In this document: one piece after another, positions 1 through 10,776 of the stretch
Layout: each line of letters opens with the position of its first letter
Numbering within the stretch: position 1 is the stretch's first letter
Assembly: GCA_003956705.1 (NCBI GenBank)
Contig: QZCP01000388.1
Coordinates: forward strand, 1-29,126
Origin: Brevipalpus yothersi
Taxonomy: Eukaryota; Arthropoda; Arachnida; Trombidiformes; Tenuipalpidae
DNA length: 29,126 bases
Reading direction: 5' to 3'
Notes under the pieces: generated by a model
The model's database searches: none
Told to the model about the DNA's origin: nothing
What the model saw: the letters and a program-made list of their open reading frames with translations, nothing else
Made by a program: the position numbers and the translations under genes

Positions 1-47
<47 letters not shown>
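1..47. repeat. (AG)n array at the left edge
   Basis: Uninterrupted AG dinucleotides; the array is cut by the window edge. Confidence 0.98.
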
Positions 48-49
<2 letters not shown>

Positions 50-312
50 CCATCGAAATCATATTGCTTTCCATGCTATACTTATGTGACCATGAATTGA
101 CGCCTATTCTTATGGGAAAAATATAGATCTATTCGGTTAATCCTTGTTCCCCTTATTTAGCCCGCCCACATGTGGAAGCCAGGATTCCATATCATTTTGA
201 GGTAAACTCAATCATCGTGTAGATATTATTCCCGTCCATCAAAATGAGTGAGAGAAGAGAAAGATGTTCACCTAAGCCATGGTGTGGTGAAGCTCATTCA
301 GAATTGGGCGCG

Positions 313-321
313 AAGAGAGAA

Positions 322-390
<69 letters not shown>
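313..390. repeat. (GA)n array
   Basis: GA dinucleotides with a few AAA interruptions at the left end. Confidence 0.97.
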
Positions 391-1735
391 CTGGCAAGAA
401 AGTTGTCCGTAATTTTGCTTGTTTCTGTCAAATGAGAGTAAAAGAGGAGAAAGAGGATTGAATATAGTGAATGATGAAGAATAAGGAGAAAAAGAAGCTG
501 ATCAAGGGCGAGAAAAGCCCTCCATCTCCACATATGATAGGGTATTAGTGAGATTCACTTTATATTACCTTAATCTTTGTCCATGTTCATGGATTCAATT
601 ATTATTATTTTTTCTTCCAACGCACAGTTATTTGATGTATTCCATTTTTTTCGCACCCGTCTCACTCGATTGAGGAAACATTTTTTCTACATCAAATAAA
701 AATTGGGAAACTCAATATCAAGGGGGAGAGAGGTATCCCTTCAAGCGATACTTTTCCAAGCCTATCTCATGTGTTTGTTTTCAATTTATAAGTAACTGCA
801 AGAGAGATCAGAATCAAATTACATGATTTGTAGTTTAAAATGATCGAATTATGGGAATTATTTGAAGAGATATTTGTTGTTCATTTAAAAACAATCAATC
901 GCCTAGCGTCGGTCAAGTACGATCAGCACATATTGGAGAGCTTCTCAATAATATCAAATTTAAGGATTGATGTGATTTGTAATAATTGGAGTAATGGATT
1001 GAGTTGACACAAACTGAGCCAAATATTACTAGATAAACATAGAGAAAAAAGTATCGATTTGCTGCACACAAACGGTTCTGTAAAAAGTGTAATAGCTATC
1101 AAGAGAGAAAAGTAACTGATTGATGAGTTGCATAAAATATTCTGGAGAGCAGAATGTATCTTCTTCTTCTTTCTGCTTATCAGGACCATCAAGTAAAGAG
1201 AGAGAAAAAAAAGATGTCCAGAAAGATCATGATCCTCTTTTGTACCTCCTATCAGTGATTTGGAGCAATCATCATGGCTATATGAAGAGCCATCATCTTC
1301 CACCACAGCAGGAGAAAGAGAGTGGAAAACAGATGAATGAATGAACATATGCAGTATCAAAGTCACCATATATTCTGGATGAAGTTTGGGGGAAGCACAG
1401 ATGGGGATAGAAAGAGAAGGCCAATTGGTTTTACATTTATCATGATTAGAATGAAGAAAAATGATGGTCCATTGCAAATATGGCGCACATTAATCAGCAA
1501 TATTGAGAGGAGCTAGCCCAGTTTGCCTATAAAGAGCAATAAGTTGAGATTATCATTTAGTATCGAAGTATTCCCTTTCATTTAATGCAATGATACAAGT
1601 TAACAATCGATGCTCTTGTAACCATTGATTGTTTTCCATTGTTTCAGATCATTCATCTTGACGCTGATTCTTTCCCATATTCTCTTACCCAAACCTTATT
1701 TTATCGTATATATTTTGGCAACATTTCGAGATTAG

Positions 1736-1784
1736 CTTCTCTCTTCTCTCTCTCTTCTCTCTCTCTTCTCTCTCTCTTCTCTCT

Positions 1785-1828
<44 letters not shown>
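1736..1828. repeat. (CT)n array with 11-bp higher-order unit
   Basis: The left half is repeats of TTCTCTCTCTC: TT steps fall at 1744, 1755, 1766, 1777 and 1788, exactly 11 bp apart. The right half is plain CT. Confidence 0.95.
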
Positions 1829-1831
<3 letters not shown>

Positions 1832-2136
1832 TCTCTTAAATCGTTTTCTCTTCTCAGCTTCTGGTGAAAGATGAGAAAAGAAAGGAGAAAAGAAGCAATC
1901 ATTCTTACTGGATGAGGATGTAGCAGGCCGACCAAAATCTTCCACTACATGAAGCAGTCTTGTATCAGCCACTCTCCATCACTTTCTCTCTCTTTCTCTT
2001 CCATCTTCATTTCCCACTCAAGCTTACCAGACAAATAATGGTCATAAACTATATACACGTTTGGCAAGTTGGTTGATTAGAATGTCACAAAATTTTACTC
2101 CCAATCTGCCTTCACACTACATGTGGATAGGCCAAT

Positions 2137-2138
2137 AG

Positions 2139-2206
<68 letters not shown>
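2137..2206. repeat. (GAAA)n then (GA)n array
   Basis: About five AAAG units grade into pure AG dinucleotides. Confidence 0.97.
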
Positions 2207-2207
<1 letters not shown>

Positions 2208-3367
2208 AAAATTTTGATGGTGAAACAAGAAAAACATGGCTGGAATTAGGAGTCATGTTTATGAGTTTGTCTTTGAATTGAGCTTACTTCATACAACATG
2301 TTTGAAGCTCTCCTCCTCACAGTTAAGACTGGAAGGCAAACTAATTGGAAACATTGTTTACCAAGAGAGAGAGAAAGAGAGAGAGAAAAGTTATTCCTTT
2401 CACTTGGACAATAGAAGGTCTATTGATTTTTCGTTGCATGATATGATTTTGTCACTGAAAATGAATAAAGAGAGAAAAGCTGAGTTTCATATTGGTGGCA
2501 TCAAGAATGATTTGATGGATTTTTGATGGTTCCATGGTGAACATTTCCATACATTAATAAAATTTGAATTGCTAAAATCATCTAGTATACAGTGGGACAA
2601 ACACAAGATGTTTCTCACCTTCCAGGCATTCTCATCTCATCTCATGCCTTTCTTACTATTGCCTATTTGAGAATCCACCATTCCACCACTACCTACAGCC
2701 ACATCTTCATCCTCCTCCTACTCTTTCTTCTGTCCAATTCGATTTCTTCACTTACCACCCATATCATTATCATGCTCACCTACCGGTCAAATCAAACTAT
2801 TTGGAGTCTCTCTGAAAAATTGGTGAGATGGTAGGAGTGGCTGACCATTGTTTGATGACCGTTGTGGAGAGAAGAAAGGAATCATTATCTCAGCATCCCA
2901 CAGAATAGACATGCACATTGCAAGTGTGAAGCACACAAACACATACACATATCAAAAGTGTTTTTTGCTCTCGGATGTTGAATAAGTAAATGATGATCAA
3001 AGGATATTGGCTTGATAAGCTTGATGATGATGGAGCATTCTACTCACATTTGCATGGAAAAGTATATGAGAGTGAATAAAGGCAAATTTTGCATTGAATT
3101 CTGGCTGCTTATTGTGCCTTATTGATTGTGCAGAGGGTGCAAAGATTTCTAATCATAATAGTTTGTATAAGATTAAAGTCACATGAATGTTCCTTCTTCC
3201 TTCCCTTGTTTCTTCCTCCATACAATCGAAACAAAATGTACATGTATAAACATGAGGCAAACATATGAGCTGATATGGATGCATGATTATCGGTGTGAAT
3301 AAACATTATAAATCTGTCACTCAAATCACTATGGTTGACACTTTCTTCCTCAAGATATTGAAATATG

Positions 3368-3369
<2 letters not shown>

Positions 3370-3416
<47 letters not shown>
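3370..3416. repeat. (CT)n array
   Basis: Uninterrupted CT dinucleotides. Confidence 0.98.
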
Positions 3417-3419
<3 letters not shown>

Positions 3420-4494
3420 TACCTTAATCTGTAAGTATAAGGGAGGTCGTAATCATGAAGCTGTATTTTTTTCATTGGATACTGCTCTCTCTTTCTTTCT
3501 CTCCCACCCAGGGAACCTTACAGAATATTGTGACTGAGAAGTCTGGTTCATCCTTTTTATAAATTATTTTGAGCTTCATTCTGTAATAACAGATTCAAAT
3601 GAGCGGAGAGAAAGTCAACGGAGAGAGAGAGAGCAAACTTTTACAGGCATCATAATACATGCAAATATAAGCACATAATTAATTACGAATATAAATCAGT
3701 ATGATCGGCGAATGAATCATTTTATTGCAAACAATGATGAAACTGAGAGAGAAAAATGGACTATGGAGAAAAAATTTTAGGAAAATAAGAGCCATCACTC
3801 GACTGATAAGCTAGAATAATTAAAGAGAAAATATTTGTTCTCGATTGATTTTCATGAAGTTATCTCATGTTGATAAGCAACGAATGAATTGATTGGATGA
3901 GAATTATTATTGGTAAGCTCTCAATTGAGAATATTAGTTTGGCTGTTAGAAAGCAATACACATCTCTATGAAATGATATTGTTGCTGAGAAAATGGTTCC
4001 TCCGAAAATTGTGGGGCTGAGAGAAGGCAAAAAGAAGAACAAAGACATGAGTGAGGAAGGGGATCAATTTGATTATCATCATGAATTTACGCAATGGAAT
4101 AATCATTTGAGCGCATCTTTTTTGTCTCATAAGAACATTATTGCCTCACAGAGTGTTGGTAACAAAATATTCGTTATTAAAGGGGATATGTGAACAAGAG
4201 GAAAAGCTTATCTTCCAAATTGATCTCAAAAAGAGGAGAAAAAAAAGGAGAGAAAGAGACAGATATGGGAAATAGATGAGAAAGAGAAAGAGAGCAGCAT
4301 CTCATAATTTTCATTAAGTTTTTATAGGCTGCGAGGGTGTTGATCTAATCAGAAGATGATAATCAAATGGAAGCGAAGAGAAAGTGTGTTTAGATGATGA
4401 TTCAATATGACGATGATGATGCCAACGATTGGGCTGATCAAGAATAGTGAACACAAAACTGCTGCTTCATGAGTAGCAGTTTTTAGAAAGAGCA

Positions 4495-4497
4495 AAG

Positions 4498-4563
<66 letters not shown>
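4495..4563. repeat. (GA)n array
   Basis: GA dinucleotides preceded by GAAA-like units. Confidence 0.97.
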
Positions 4564-4566
<3 letters not shown>

Positions 4567-4919
4567 GAAGGAAGAGTTGATTTAATCAATAAGAGAGTAA
4601 AAGCAAATATAGGGCGGAGCTTATGATATAACCATTGCTTTATATTAGCCAATAGCGACGATCCTCTTTGCTTACAGACTCCGCCCTCATCCAATAGCTT
4701 TAGCGCGTTACACTTGGAATGGTAAAATTGTGTATGATAAAAGTATTGAAGCAAAGAGAAGAGAGAGAAAAAGAGAGAGAAGAATCATAGGTATTCCAGC
4801 CAATATATTAGCTGCTTGAAAATCAAAACATCTCCGACACTCTATCAACATTATTTAGTTTGAATACCCTGATCAAATCGCGTTCAATTATGAGCTCCCA
4901 TTGAGGCTTGCCTCTTTTC

Positions 4920-4920
<1 letters not shown>

Positions 4921-4970
<50 letters not shown>

Positions 4971-4990
4971 TCTCTCTCTCTCTTTCTCTC
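4921..4990. repeat. (CT)n array
   Basis: CT dinucleotides with one CCC interruption near 4967, in the upstream flank of Nkx6. Confidence 0.97.
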
Positions 4991-5162
4991 ATGAGGCTAT
5001 ATCTTTTGCTCCCTCAGTTTGTCTCTCTCTCTCTCTTCGAGTAGTAAGTTCTCATTCACTCTTCTATCCTTAGTCGTTATTCTCCACTTCATTCCATTGC
5101 TCGGATGAAACAACATTCGACATTGATTGCCCAATTGTTTGGACATCATCGCCATACATAAT

Positions 5163-5170
5163 TATATAAA
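5163..5170 (+). promoter_or_regulatory. Possible TATA box for Nkx6
   Basis: TATATAAA about 390 bp upstream of the Nkx6 ATG, in a fairly complex stretch after the last CT array. The position would suit a leader of roughly 360 bases. The same octamer occurs at 16099 without any gene nearby, so the motif alone is weak. Confidence 0.3.
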
Positions 5171-5555
5171 CACCTTTGAGTGATATATTTTGATTTTATT
5201 CCAATTTGTGTTCATTGTTTCTTCATTCGAGGATAAAAGCAACAAATAGGAATGTTGATACATCGTGTCCATCTTTTTCATTGATTCTGCTCTTGATAAT
5301 AGGAAAATTTCTTCACCAATTTTTGATTGTGATCTCTGAAATTCTTTTGTGAACCTTCATCGAATTAAAAAGAAGTTCAAAATTTTGTGTAGTTTTTGAA
5401 GTCAAGTTCAAACAATCTACAATGATTATATCGATAAGGTCTAGGTTAACGTGCATCAGCTAATACAATCACATATATTCTCAAAGTTCCAAAAGTTTCA
5501 TCAGCGAAACATTAACACCAACAATTTGATTATTACAATTCAATTCACACTTATT

Positions 5556-6009
5556 ATGCTTGATTTTGACACAAGTCAACCAGCTAATGTAAATACAGCC
5601 AGCTCAATGCTCTCGATGTTGAATATGAACATGACCGATATGTCTAATGGACGACAAAATCCATTCCATTTACTCGGCCATTCCGCTGGACCATTGTCCG
5701 CACTCCACACCATGGCCGATCTTAAGCCACATCCCCAGCATCTTCATCATCCACCATCCCAACATATTTCACAATCATCTGCAATATCAACCTCAGCTCC
5801 TGTTGTCACACTACCAATAACATCAACCACATCACCACCCACCTCATCTGTAACTGGTCCTCTCATCATTCACCCACCATCATCCGGTATCATCACATCT
5901 CCATCATCATGTAATCGAACATCTGATTCTCCAATGGGACATCCTAAATCTTGTATCAATTCGGCAGCATCACCGAATTCATCCTCCTCCTCATCCCCTG
6001 GAGCGTCAG
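5556..6009 (+). CDS. Nkx6: Nkx6 exon 1 (N-terminal, low-complexity region)
   Basis: Encodes residues 1-151 plus one base of codon 152. It starts MLDFDTSQ and contains the family-like PLSALHTMADLK stretch, then a His/Pro/Ser/Thr-rich linker. It ends at TCAG|GTATGG (donor at 6010). The frame runs on to a stop near 6110, but the family alignment resumes only at the next exon, so the read-through is intronic. Confidence 0.9.
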
Positions 6010-7087
6010 GTATGGAAGAAGGTGATTTAAACGCAATTTTATTACCCTTGTTTACCATTAGAGAAACGAAAATCACACTGTTGATAATTATTAATGGAAA
6101 ATGTGTGTGAAAAATACATACAATCGACCTAAGCTCATGGAATCATGTTATTGTAACGTATTGATGAATTCGAAAAGTTCCATTAATATCTATCAGCCAG
6201 TAGTACTCTTTCATTATTTAACGGAATTTAAATCATATTAACTTTTCTGCTTTTATTTTGTGTGTGTGGGTTAATTTTCTTCATCAGCAACACCTCATGG
6301 TATTAACGATATTCTTAGTCGACCTTTGGCTGTCAATGCTCCAGTAACATCAACATTGGGCCCAAGTTTAGCCGGTGCTCTACCTCGATTCAGTATTGGA
6401 GCAGCGGCAGTGGCTGGAGGAATGTATTTCCCATCAAACGGTGGTCTACACAAATTAGCAGCCAATCAATTGTATTGGAATTCACTTGTACAAAATCAAG
6501 CCTTATGGCGGGAAAGATTTGCAGGAGGTGGTAAGTAGTTCACATTCTCAAATCAATTTTTGATTCTCACAAAGCGTGGAGAATATTCAGTTAGAGAGTG
6601 AGAGATTATGGTCAAACTTTTTGGTAGCACGTGATAGTGTTTTGTCAATTATTCAATTCATTTCCTCTGCTGAGATTCAGTCAATCTGATCACTTCTATT
6701 CCTTCAACAATCGATCGATTCTCAACAATAGACATGAAAGTTAACTTTTTTGGCCTTAAGAAAGTGTCAGTAAATCCGAGTCTATGGAACTGTTGATGTA
6801 AAACTTTTTCTAGAAGAGAATAGATTTTCTCTCTCTCACTCTCGGGCCAAATATTCATGAGGCTATAAAATCGATACCAAAACCGTGTGGAGGCCATTTG
6901 TAAGTCTCGTGTAAACATTGCCACAGAGTGCTGGTCCATGGAACAATAGTCAGATGAGGCGAGAGAGTGAATGGAAGATCCAATAAAACGTCCCATAAGT
7001 TTATCCAATTCGCCGGAAGGTGCCAAGCACGATTGCCAATGTAGAAGGCAAATTTGGTTAAAGAGAAAAAAACCTTCCTGATAAATT

Positions 7088-7166
<79 letters not shown>

Positions 7167-8267
7167 AACTTTTGAATGGCTTGCTGAAAGTCATATTCTT
7201 TTGGCTGTGAAAAGAAAAAGGCTCCTGTGTGAATGATTGAATCAAACACACGTGCCTGTGTTAAAAGATGGTGACGAAGATGGTTGCATAATTATTCTTC
7301 AAGATTGTGAATTATGAGGATATGCGGCCTGTTTTGTGTAAACATTGAACATCAAACACCGATGAATTGACTTTTTTTCTGTGGCCCATGATCACGATAG
7401 AGTGAAAGCTTTTGAAAGATCTTTTAAAATTTACCATCTCTCTTCCTCTCTCTTTCTCCCTTTCTTCCTCGATTGATGATGATCATATTTGTTGATCAAG
7501 AAGAGAAGAAAAAAAAATTATTCAGCTAAACTGACAGCCGGCTGTCATCATCATCTTTTATAGACATATTCTCATCCTCTCCTATAAAACTGTTTATTAT
7601 TATTCTTTTTTTATTCTCTATTCTTTTCCGCGCAATATCTTTCCATCTCTCTTGTGAAAGGATCTTCATTACTCATTTGCATTTTCTCTCTCTCTCGTTT
7701 CCTCTTATTTCCGATTCTACTTCACAGTAAATCAAAATTGTTCGGTTGAAAAAGATGGTAAAAAGAAGCACACTAGGCCAACATTTAGTGGACATCAAAT
7801 TTATATTCTAGAGAAAACTTTTGAACAGCAAAAATATCTTGCCGGACCAGAAAGAGCTAAGCTCGCATTTCATCTTGGAATGTCCGAAAGTCAAGTAAAG
7901 GTGAGTATTTAGCCAAACATCTTTTCCTCTCTCACCCTATGTGTGTATGACAATGATAGTGTCCAAAAGTAAGCATCTTACGTCCAAGTAGAGTGGACAC
8001 AAGCCGTTAAGTAGAAAAGAAGGATGTGTGGTATGGTCCACCAAAAAAAGGACCCTCTCTTCGCTCCCCTAAACACATTGAAAATGTTTCAAAATCAAAA
8101 GAATTGTGGAAAAAGAACGAGAGCAGGCTTCTTCTTCTTCAAGAGGAAGTTACAATTGTCTTGCAACCCAAAATCGAAGCTGTATTTACATTTCATGGTC
8201 AAGAATCGTCTTTATGCTCTTCCTTCCTCTTCTTCATCCTTTTTCTTATTCTCTCTCTTTCTCTCTT

Positions 8268-8302
<35 letters not shown>

Positions 8303-8415
8303 TTCTTTGCTTAGCATTCTTGCTACCTCAGAATTTCGACAAACGCGTTTTTCACACTATTATTTACAATATTGTTTGCTCAACTTCTTAAATTCTCTTC
8401 GCTCCTTCATTATTT

Positions 8416-8472
<57 letters not shown>

Positions 8473-8473
8473 N

Positions 8474-8544
<71 letters not shown>

Positions 8545-9853
8545 TACTTTCTTCATTCTTCTTTAGTAGAATGTATTGTCCTTTTCATTGGATTATCACT
8601 TACCCTTTATTCCCAATTTCACGTATATCGATCCTCAATATATGATCCATTTTGATGTTACTGTTGAAAGTTGTATTTTATTTGTCTAAAAATTTGTTCA
8701 GAAGCCATCTGGGATCTAGAGTGGAAGGAATTCAAATTTTTCAAGGAAAACCTGCAAGAGTAAAAGAGGGGAATGGATTTGATCTCTATTGAAGTGAAAG
8801 AGAAATTAATCTGATCAGTTTTTATAGGGAAAAAAAACAAATTCATGAAATATAACTCAGATAACTTGTTAGATTACCACCCAAGGAATTGCTAATATAG
8901 ATCCATCATGTTCCACTACTATCAGTCTATCGGTGTGCTCAGGAATGTGTCTGGCAATAGAAAAATGTGGGTCTTGTCTCTATGAGAAGAGTATCACACC
9001 ATTTTGAGATGTTATAGATGATGAATCATTCCCATCTGTATCACTCAAGATGTCTAGCTTGATTTAGATTGGAATCTTTATGTAACTTCATTTTTATCAA
9101 CATTTTATCGTGCCTACCTCCCATTCCTCTTTCTTTGATAATCGCATGTACATAATACATCGCATGATGATCAACAATCTGGATCTCTTGATCATTTATT
9201 CTTCTCTTTCCTCTTTGAGCTGTCATTTTTTGATCGATAATATCATAAAAATATTATCATTTTCTTTATGTACACTTTTGCCATTATATCAATTATATAG
9301 TCTGTGAATGTTATGTATAGATCTGAGCAAAAAAAGTATCTATCTCACATGATGTTCACTCAATATTCGAGAAGACTTTCTTACTTTGTCAACTACTGAC
9401 AAAAGTTCAGTGTAATTAGTATATTTGTGAAACAATATTGTGTAAGCTCATCAGCTATAGTAACTGATTTCAGAATTCTTTCCTCTATCATTGCCATACA
9501 TGATGCTGTAACTTGAATCAATCGATAAAGTGGAGAAATTTTTTTTGATGATGATTCTCATCCAATAAGTGAACTAGATTCTCATCTTAACTCATGTCTT
9601 TTTCTCTGCCTATCTCTCTGTTCAGGTTTGGTTTCAAAATCGGCGAACAAAATGGAGAAAGAAAAATGCTGCCGAAATGGCCACAGCCAAAAAGCGTCAT
9701 GATTCGGAAGCGGAATCCATTAGGCATCAAGAAGATATGTCTGATGATGAAGATATTGTGTTGAGTGATCATTTGAGTGATAAAAGACTGAAAAAAGATC
9801 ATCCACATCATCCATTTCTTACTCAGTGTCCATCATTGTCTCAACAAAGCTAA
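5556..9853 (+). CDS. Nkx6: Nkx6/HGTX homeobox transcription factor, 4 coding exons (gene span)
   Basis: Joined exons 5556-6009, 6288-6530, 7728-7900 and 9626-9853 give 365 aa with consistent phases (1, 1, 0). The protein has an N-terminal segment containing PLSALHTMADLK, like the PLAALHSMAEMK of vertebrate NKX6; the family repressor motif TPHGINDILSRP at residues 153-164; a GALPRF/MYFPS region; and a homeodomain at 245-304 with Q50 and N51 and the signature VWFQNRRTKWRKK. An acidic tail (SDDED...) follows, like the acidic C-terminus of NKX6 proteins. By family knowledge it is a nuclear DNA-binding factor, mostly a repressor, acting in motor-neuron and other neural fate and in endocrine/gut development. 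ATG 5556 is chosen because it is the first ATG in the open frame; the frame stays open upstream to at least a GTG at 5451 but has no other ATG. The length is close to the vertebrate family. Recognition is very secure; the exact 5' and 3' ends of the mRNA are not visible. Confidence 0.95.
6010..6287 (+). other. Nkx6 intron 1
   Basis: GT-AG intron of 278 bp, phase 1. It starts GTATGG and ends with a T-rich tract and CAG. Nothing else is recognisable inside it. Confidence 0.88.
6288..6530 (+). CDS. Nkx6: Nkx6 exon 2 (eh1/TN-like repressor motif)
   Basis: The acceptor is TTCATCAG at 6287, after a T-rich tract. The split codon G|CA gives Ala, leading into TPHGINDILSRP, the conserved NK6 motif thought to recruit Groucho-type corepressors. 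Then follow SLAGALPRF, GGMYFPS and a QLYWNSL...ALWRERF stretch matching the IFWPG...PPWRDAR region of NKX6-1. It ends at GGTG|GTAAGT (donor 6531), phase 1. Confidence 0.93.
6658..7077 (-). other. Candidate antisense exon inside Nkx6 intron 2
   Basis: On the minus strand, (CT)n followed by TTTAATTTATCAG forms a good splice acceptor ending at 7078. From 7077 the frame is open for 139 codons to TGA at 6660-6658. The product starts EGFFLFNQICLL and ends LTESQQRK; it has five Trp and mixed hydrophobic and charged residues rather than low complexity. No ATG precedes the acceptor-side boundary in this frame, so it would be a terminal exon of a spliced gene rather than a complete gene. I do not recognise the family. 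It could be chance: open frames of comparable length (184 codons at 923-1477 minus) occur elsewhere in the window. Confidence 0.22.
7091..7165. repeat. (GA)n array in Nkx6 intron 2
   Basis: GA dinucleotides with one AAA near the right end. On the minus strand it would be the pyrimidine tract of the candidate antisense exon. Confidence 0.98.
7728..7900 (+). CDS. Nkx6: Nkx6 exon 3 (homeodomain residues 1-46)
   Basis: The acceptor TTCACAG at 7727 gives a split Val codon, then VNQNCSVEKDGKKKHTRPTF and helices 1-2 of the homeodomain, including FEQQKYLAGPERAKLAFHLG. It ends SESQVK|GTGAGT (donor 7901) in phase 0. The intron therefore falls between homeodomain residues 46 and 47. Confidence 0.95.
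8251..8309. repeat. Imperfect (CT)n/(CTTT)n array in Nkx6 intron 3
   Basis: CT dinucleotides broken by TTT steps. Confidence 0.93.
8419..8542. repeat. Longest (CT)n array, with an unresolved base
   Basis: About 124 bp of CT dinucleotides. An N at 8473 marks an uncalled base, so the true array length may differ. Confidence 0.98.
9626..9853 (+). CDS. Nkx6: Nkx6 exon 4 (recognition helix, acidic C-terminus, stop)
   Basis: The acceptor CTGTTCAG at 9625 is followed directly by VWFQNRRTKWRKKNAAEMATAK, the recognition helix and the strongly NK6-specific extension. A tail rich in Asp/Glu (SEAESIRHQEDMSDDEDIV) follows, then LSDKRLKK, and the frame ends at TAA 9851-9853. It encodes 75 residues. Confidence 0.95.
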   Translation, partial: VWFQNRRTKWRKKNAAEMATAKKRHDSEAESIRHQEDMSDDEDIVLSDHLSDKRLKKDHPHHPFLTQCPSLSQQS

Positions 9854-10478
9854 ATGATAATGATGATTACACATACTCTGTCTCTCTCTCTCTCTCTGGA
9901 AGTGAAAAAAATTTTCTAATGGAAAAAAATTTTTTTGGGACTCTCTGGCCTGTGTCTATAAGTGTGAAGTGACTAAACAAATCTTGTAAATTCAACTCAA
10001 TCATCATGATACTGTTCCTCACTTCGATTAATGGAATGGAACTTAACTTTATTGGTCGCAATCGGAAAATATCAGTTCTTTCTCTCTCTCTTTTTTCTCT
10101 TTGTTCTGATGAGCTGAGATGCTTGATTGGACAATCTTGAAGCGCAATCGATTCTCAACATGGTAGATATGTTCATGAAAAATCGTGGAAATCTCTCAAA
10201 ATCAGATCAAATATGTTCGTCATTTGTGTGAGTCTTCAAGTTTTGATTCGAAGATTTTTGGCAATGTGGAACGATTTGATGAGCTCTAGCAAGTTTTCTA
10301 CTCAAGTGAGAGAAAAAAAAATGTTCCGAGGACCAACAATATGAAGATCATGGTGAAGAGAGGAGAAAAAGATTTATTCATACATGATAACGTTACTTAC
10401 CGGTGGCTTAACTATTAATTTTATTGCACTTTATTGCTCATTGATGTACAGGTAGCAATACGGCGTGATTCTTCCACC

Positions 10479-10530
10479 CATTCATTCATTCATTCACTCT
10501 CTCATACATCCATTCATTCATTCATTTATT
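10479..10530. repeat. Interrupted (ATTC)n array
   Basis: Two blocks of ATTC tetranucleotides separated by ACTCTCTCATACATCC. Confidence 0.9.
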
Positions 10531-10692
10531 GATTTTCATTAAATTGATTCGCTCTCACAAGTTTTTCGTGTTTTTCATGAAACCTTCCTTCAATCCACTA
10601 TGTGTATGTTGTAAAAATTTACTGTGATTGAACATATCTCTCAGGTTGAGAGCATGTCTGATGGAGGAATAGAGAGATATAATCGGATTAAG

Positions 10693-10695
<3 letters not shown>

Positions 10696-10760
<65 letters not shown>
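10696..10760. repeat. (GA)n array
   Basis: Uninterrupted GA dinucleotides downstream of Nkx6. Confidence 0.98.
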
Positions 10761-10764
<4 letters not shown>

Positions 10765-10770
10765 AGGCTA

Positions 10771-10776
10771 AATAAA
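10771..10776 (+). terminator. Possible Nkx6 polyadenylation signal
   Basis: AATAAA about 920 bp after the Nkx6 stop, just past a (GA)n array. Another AATAAA lies at 11562. Neither is followed by an obvious GU-rich element, so the 3' end is undecided. Confidence 0.15.

Larger units (their letters stand above)
1..5160. other. Intergenic region upstream of Nkx6
   Basis: No gene can be supported. The long open frames here are either Arg-Glu or Ser-Leu repeats translated from GA/CT arrays or AT-rich frames without family similarity, such as 923-1477 on the minus strand. Seven dinucleotide arrays are listed separately. Confidence 0.7.
6531..7727 (+). other. Nkx6 intron 2
   Basis: GT-AG intron of 1197 bp, phase 1. 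It contains a (GA)n array at 7091-7165 and a long open frame on the minus strand (6658-7077) that is listed separately. Pyrimidine-rich sequence precedes the acceptor. Confidence 0.9.
7901..9625 (+). other. Nkx6 intron 3 (inside the homeodomain)
   Basis: GT-AG intron of 1725 bp, phase 0. It holds two CT-rich arrays (8251-8309 and 8419-8542), the latter interrupted by an undetermined base at 8473. No gene is recognisable inside; the long frames seen there are Ser-Leu repeats translated from the array. Confidence 0.9.

Noticed and set aside
923..1477. 184-codon open frame on the minus strand
   Set aside because: No recognisable family, AT-rich composition, no convincing splice or promoter context. 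Frames of this length are expected occasionally in 29 kb.
5451..5555. Upstream extension of the Nkx6 first exon frame
   Set aside because: The frame opens with GTG, and the first ATG is at 5556. The extension has no family similarity and is taken as 5' UTR.
6010..6110. Read-through of Nkx6 exon 1 to a stop near 6110
   Set aside because: A consensus-like donor at 6010 joins in phase to the conserved TPHGINDILSRP exon. The read-through shows no family similarity.
8106..8645. Ser-Leu repeat open frames over the CT arrays (also 294-533, 4467-4754, 20040-20309 and similar)
   Set aside because: They are translations of (CT)n/(GA)n arrays, which have no stop codon in any frame, and lie in introns or intergenic DNA.
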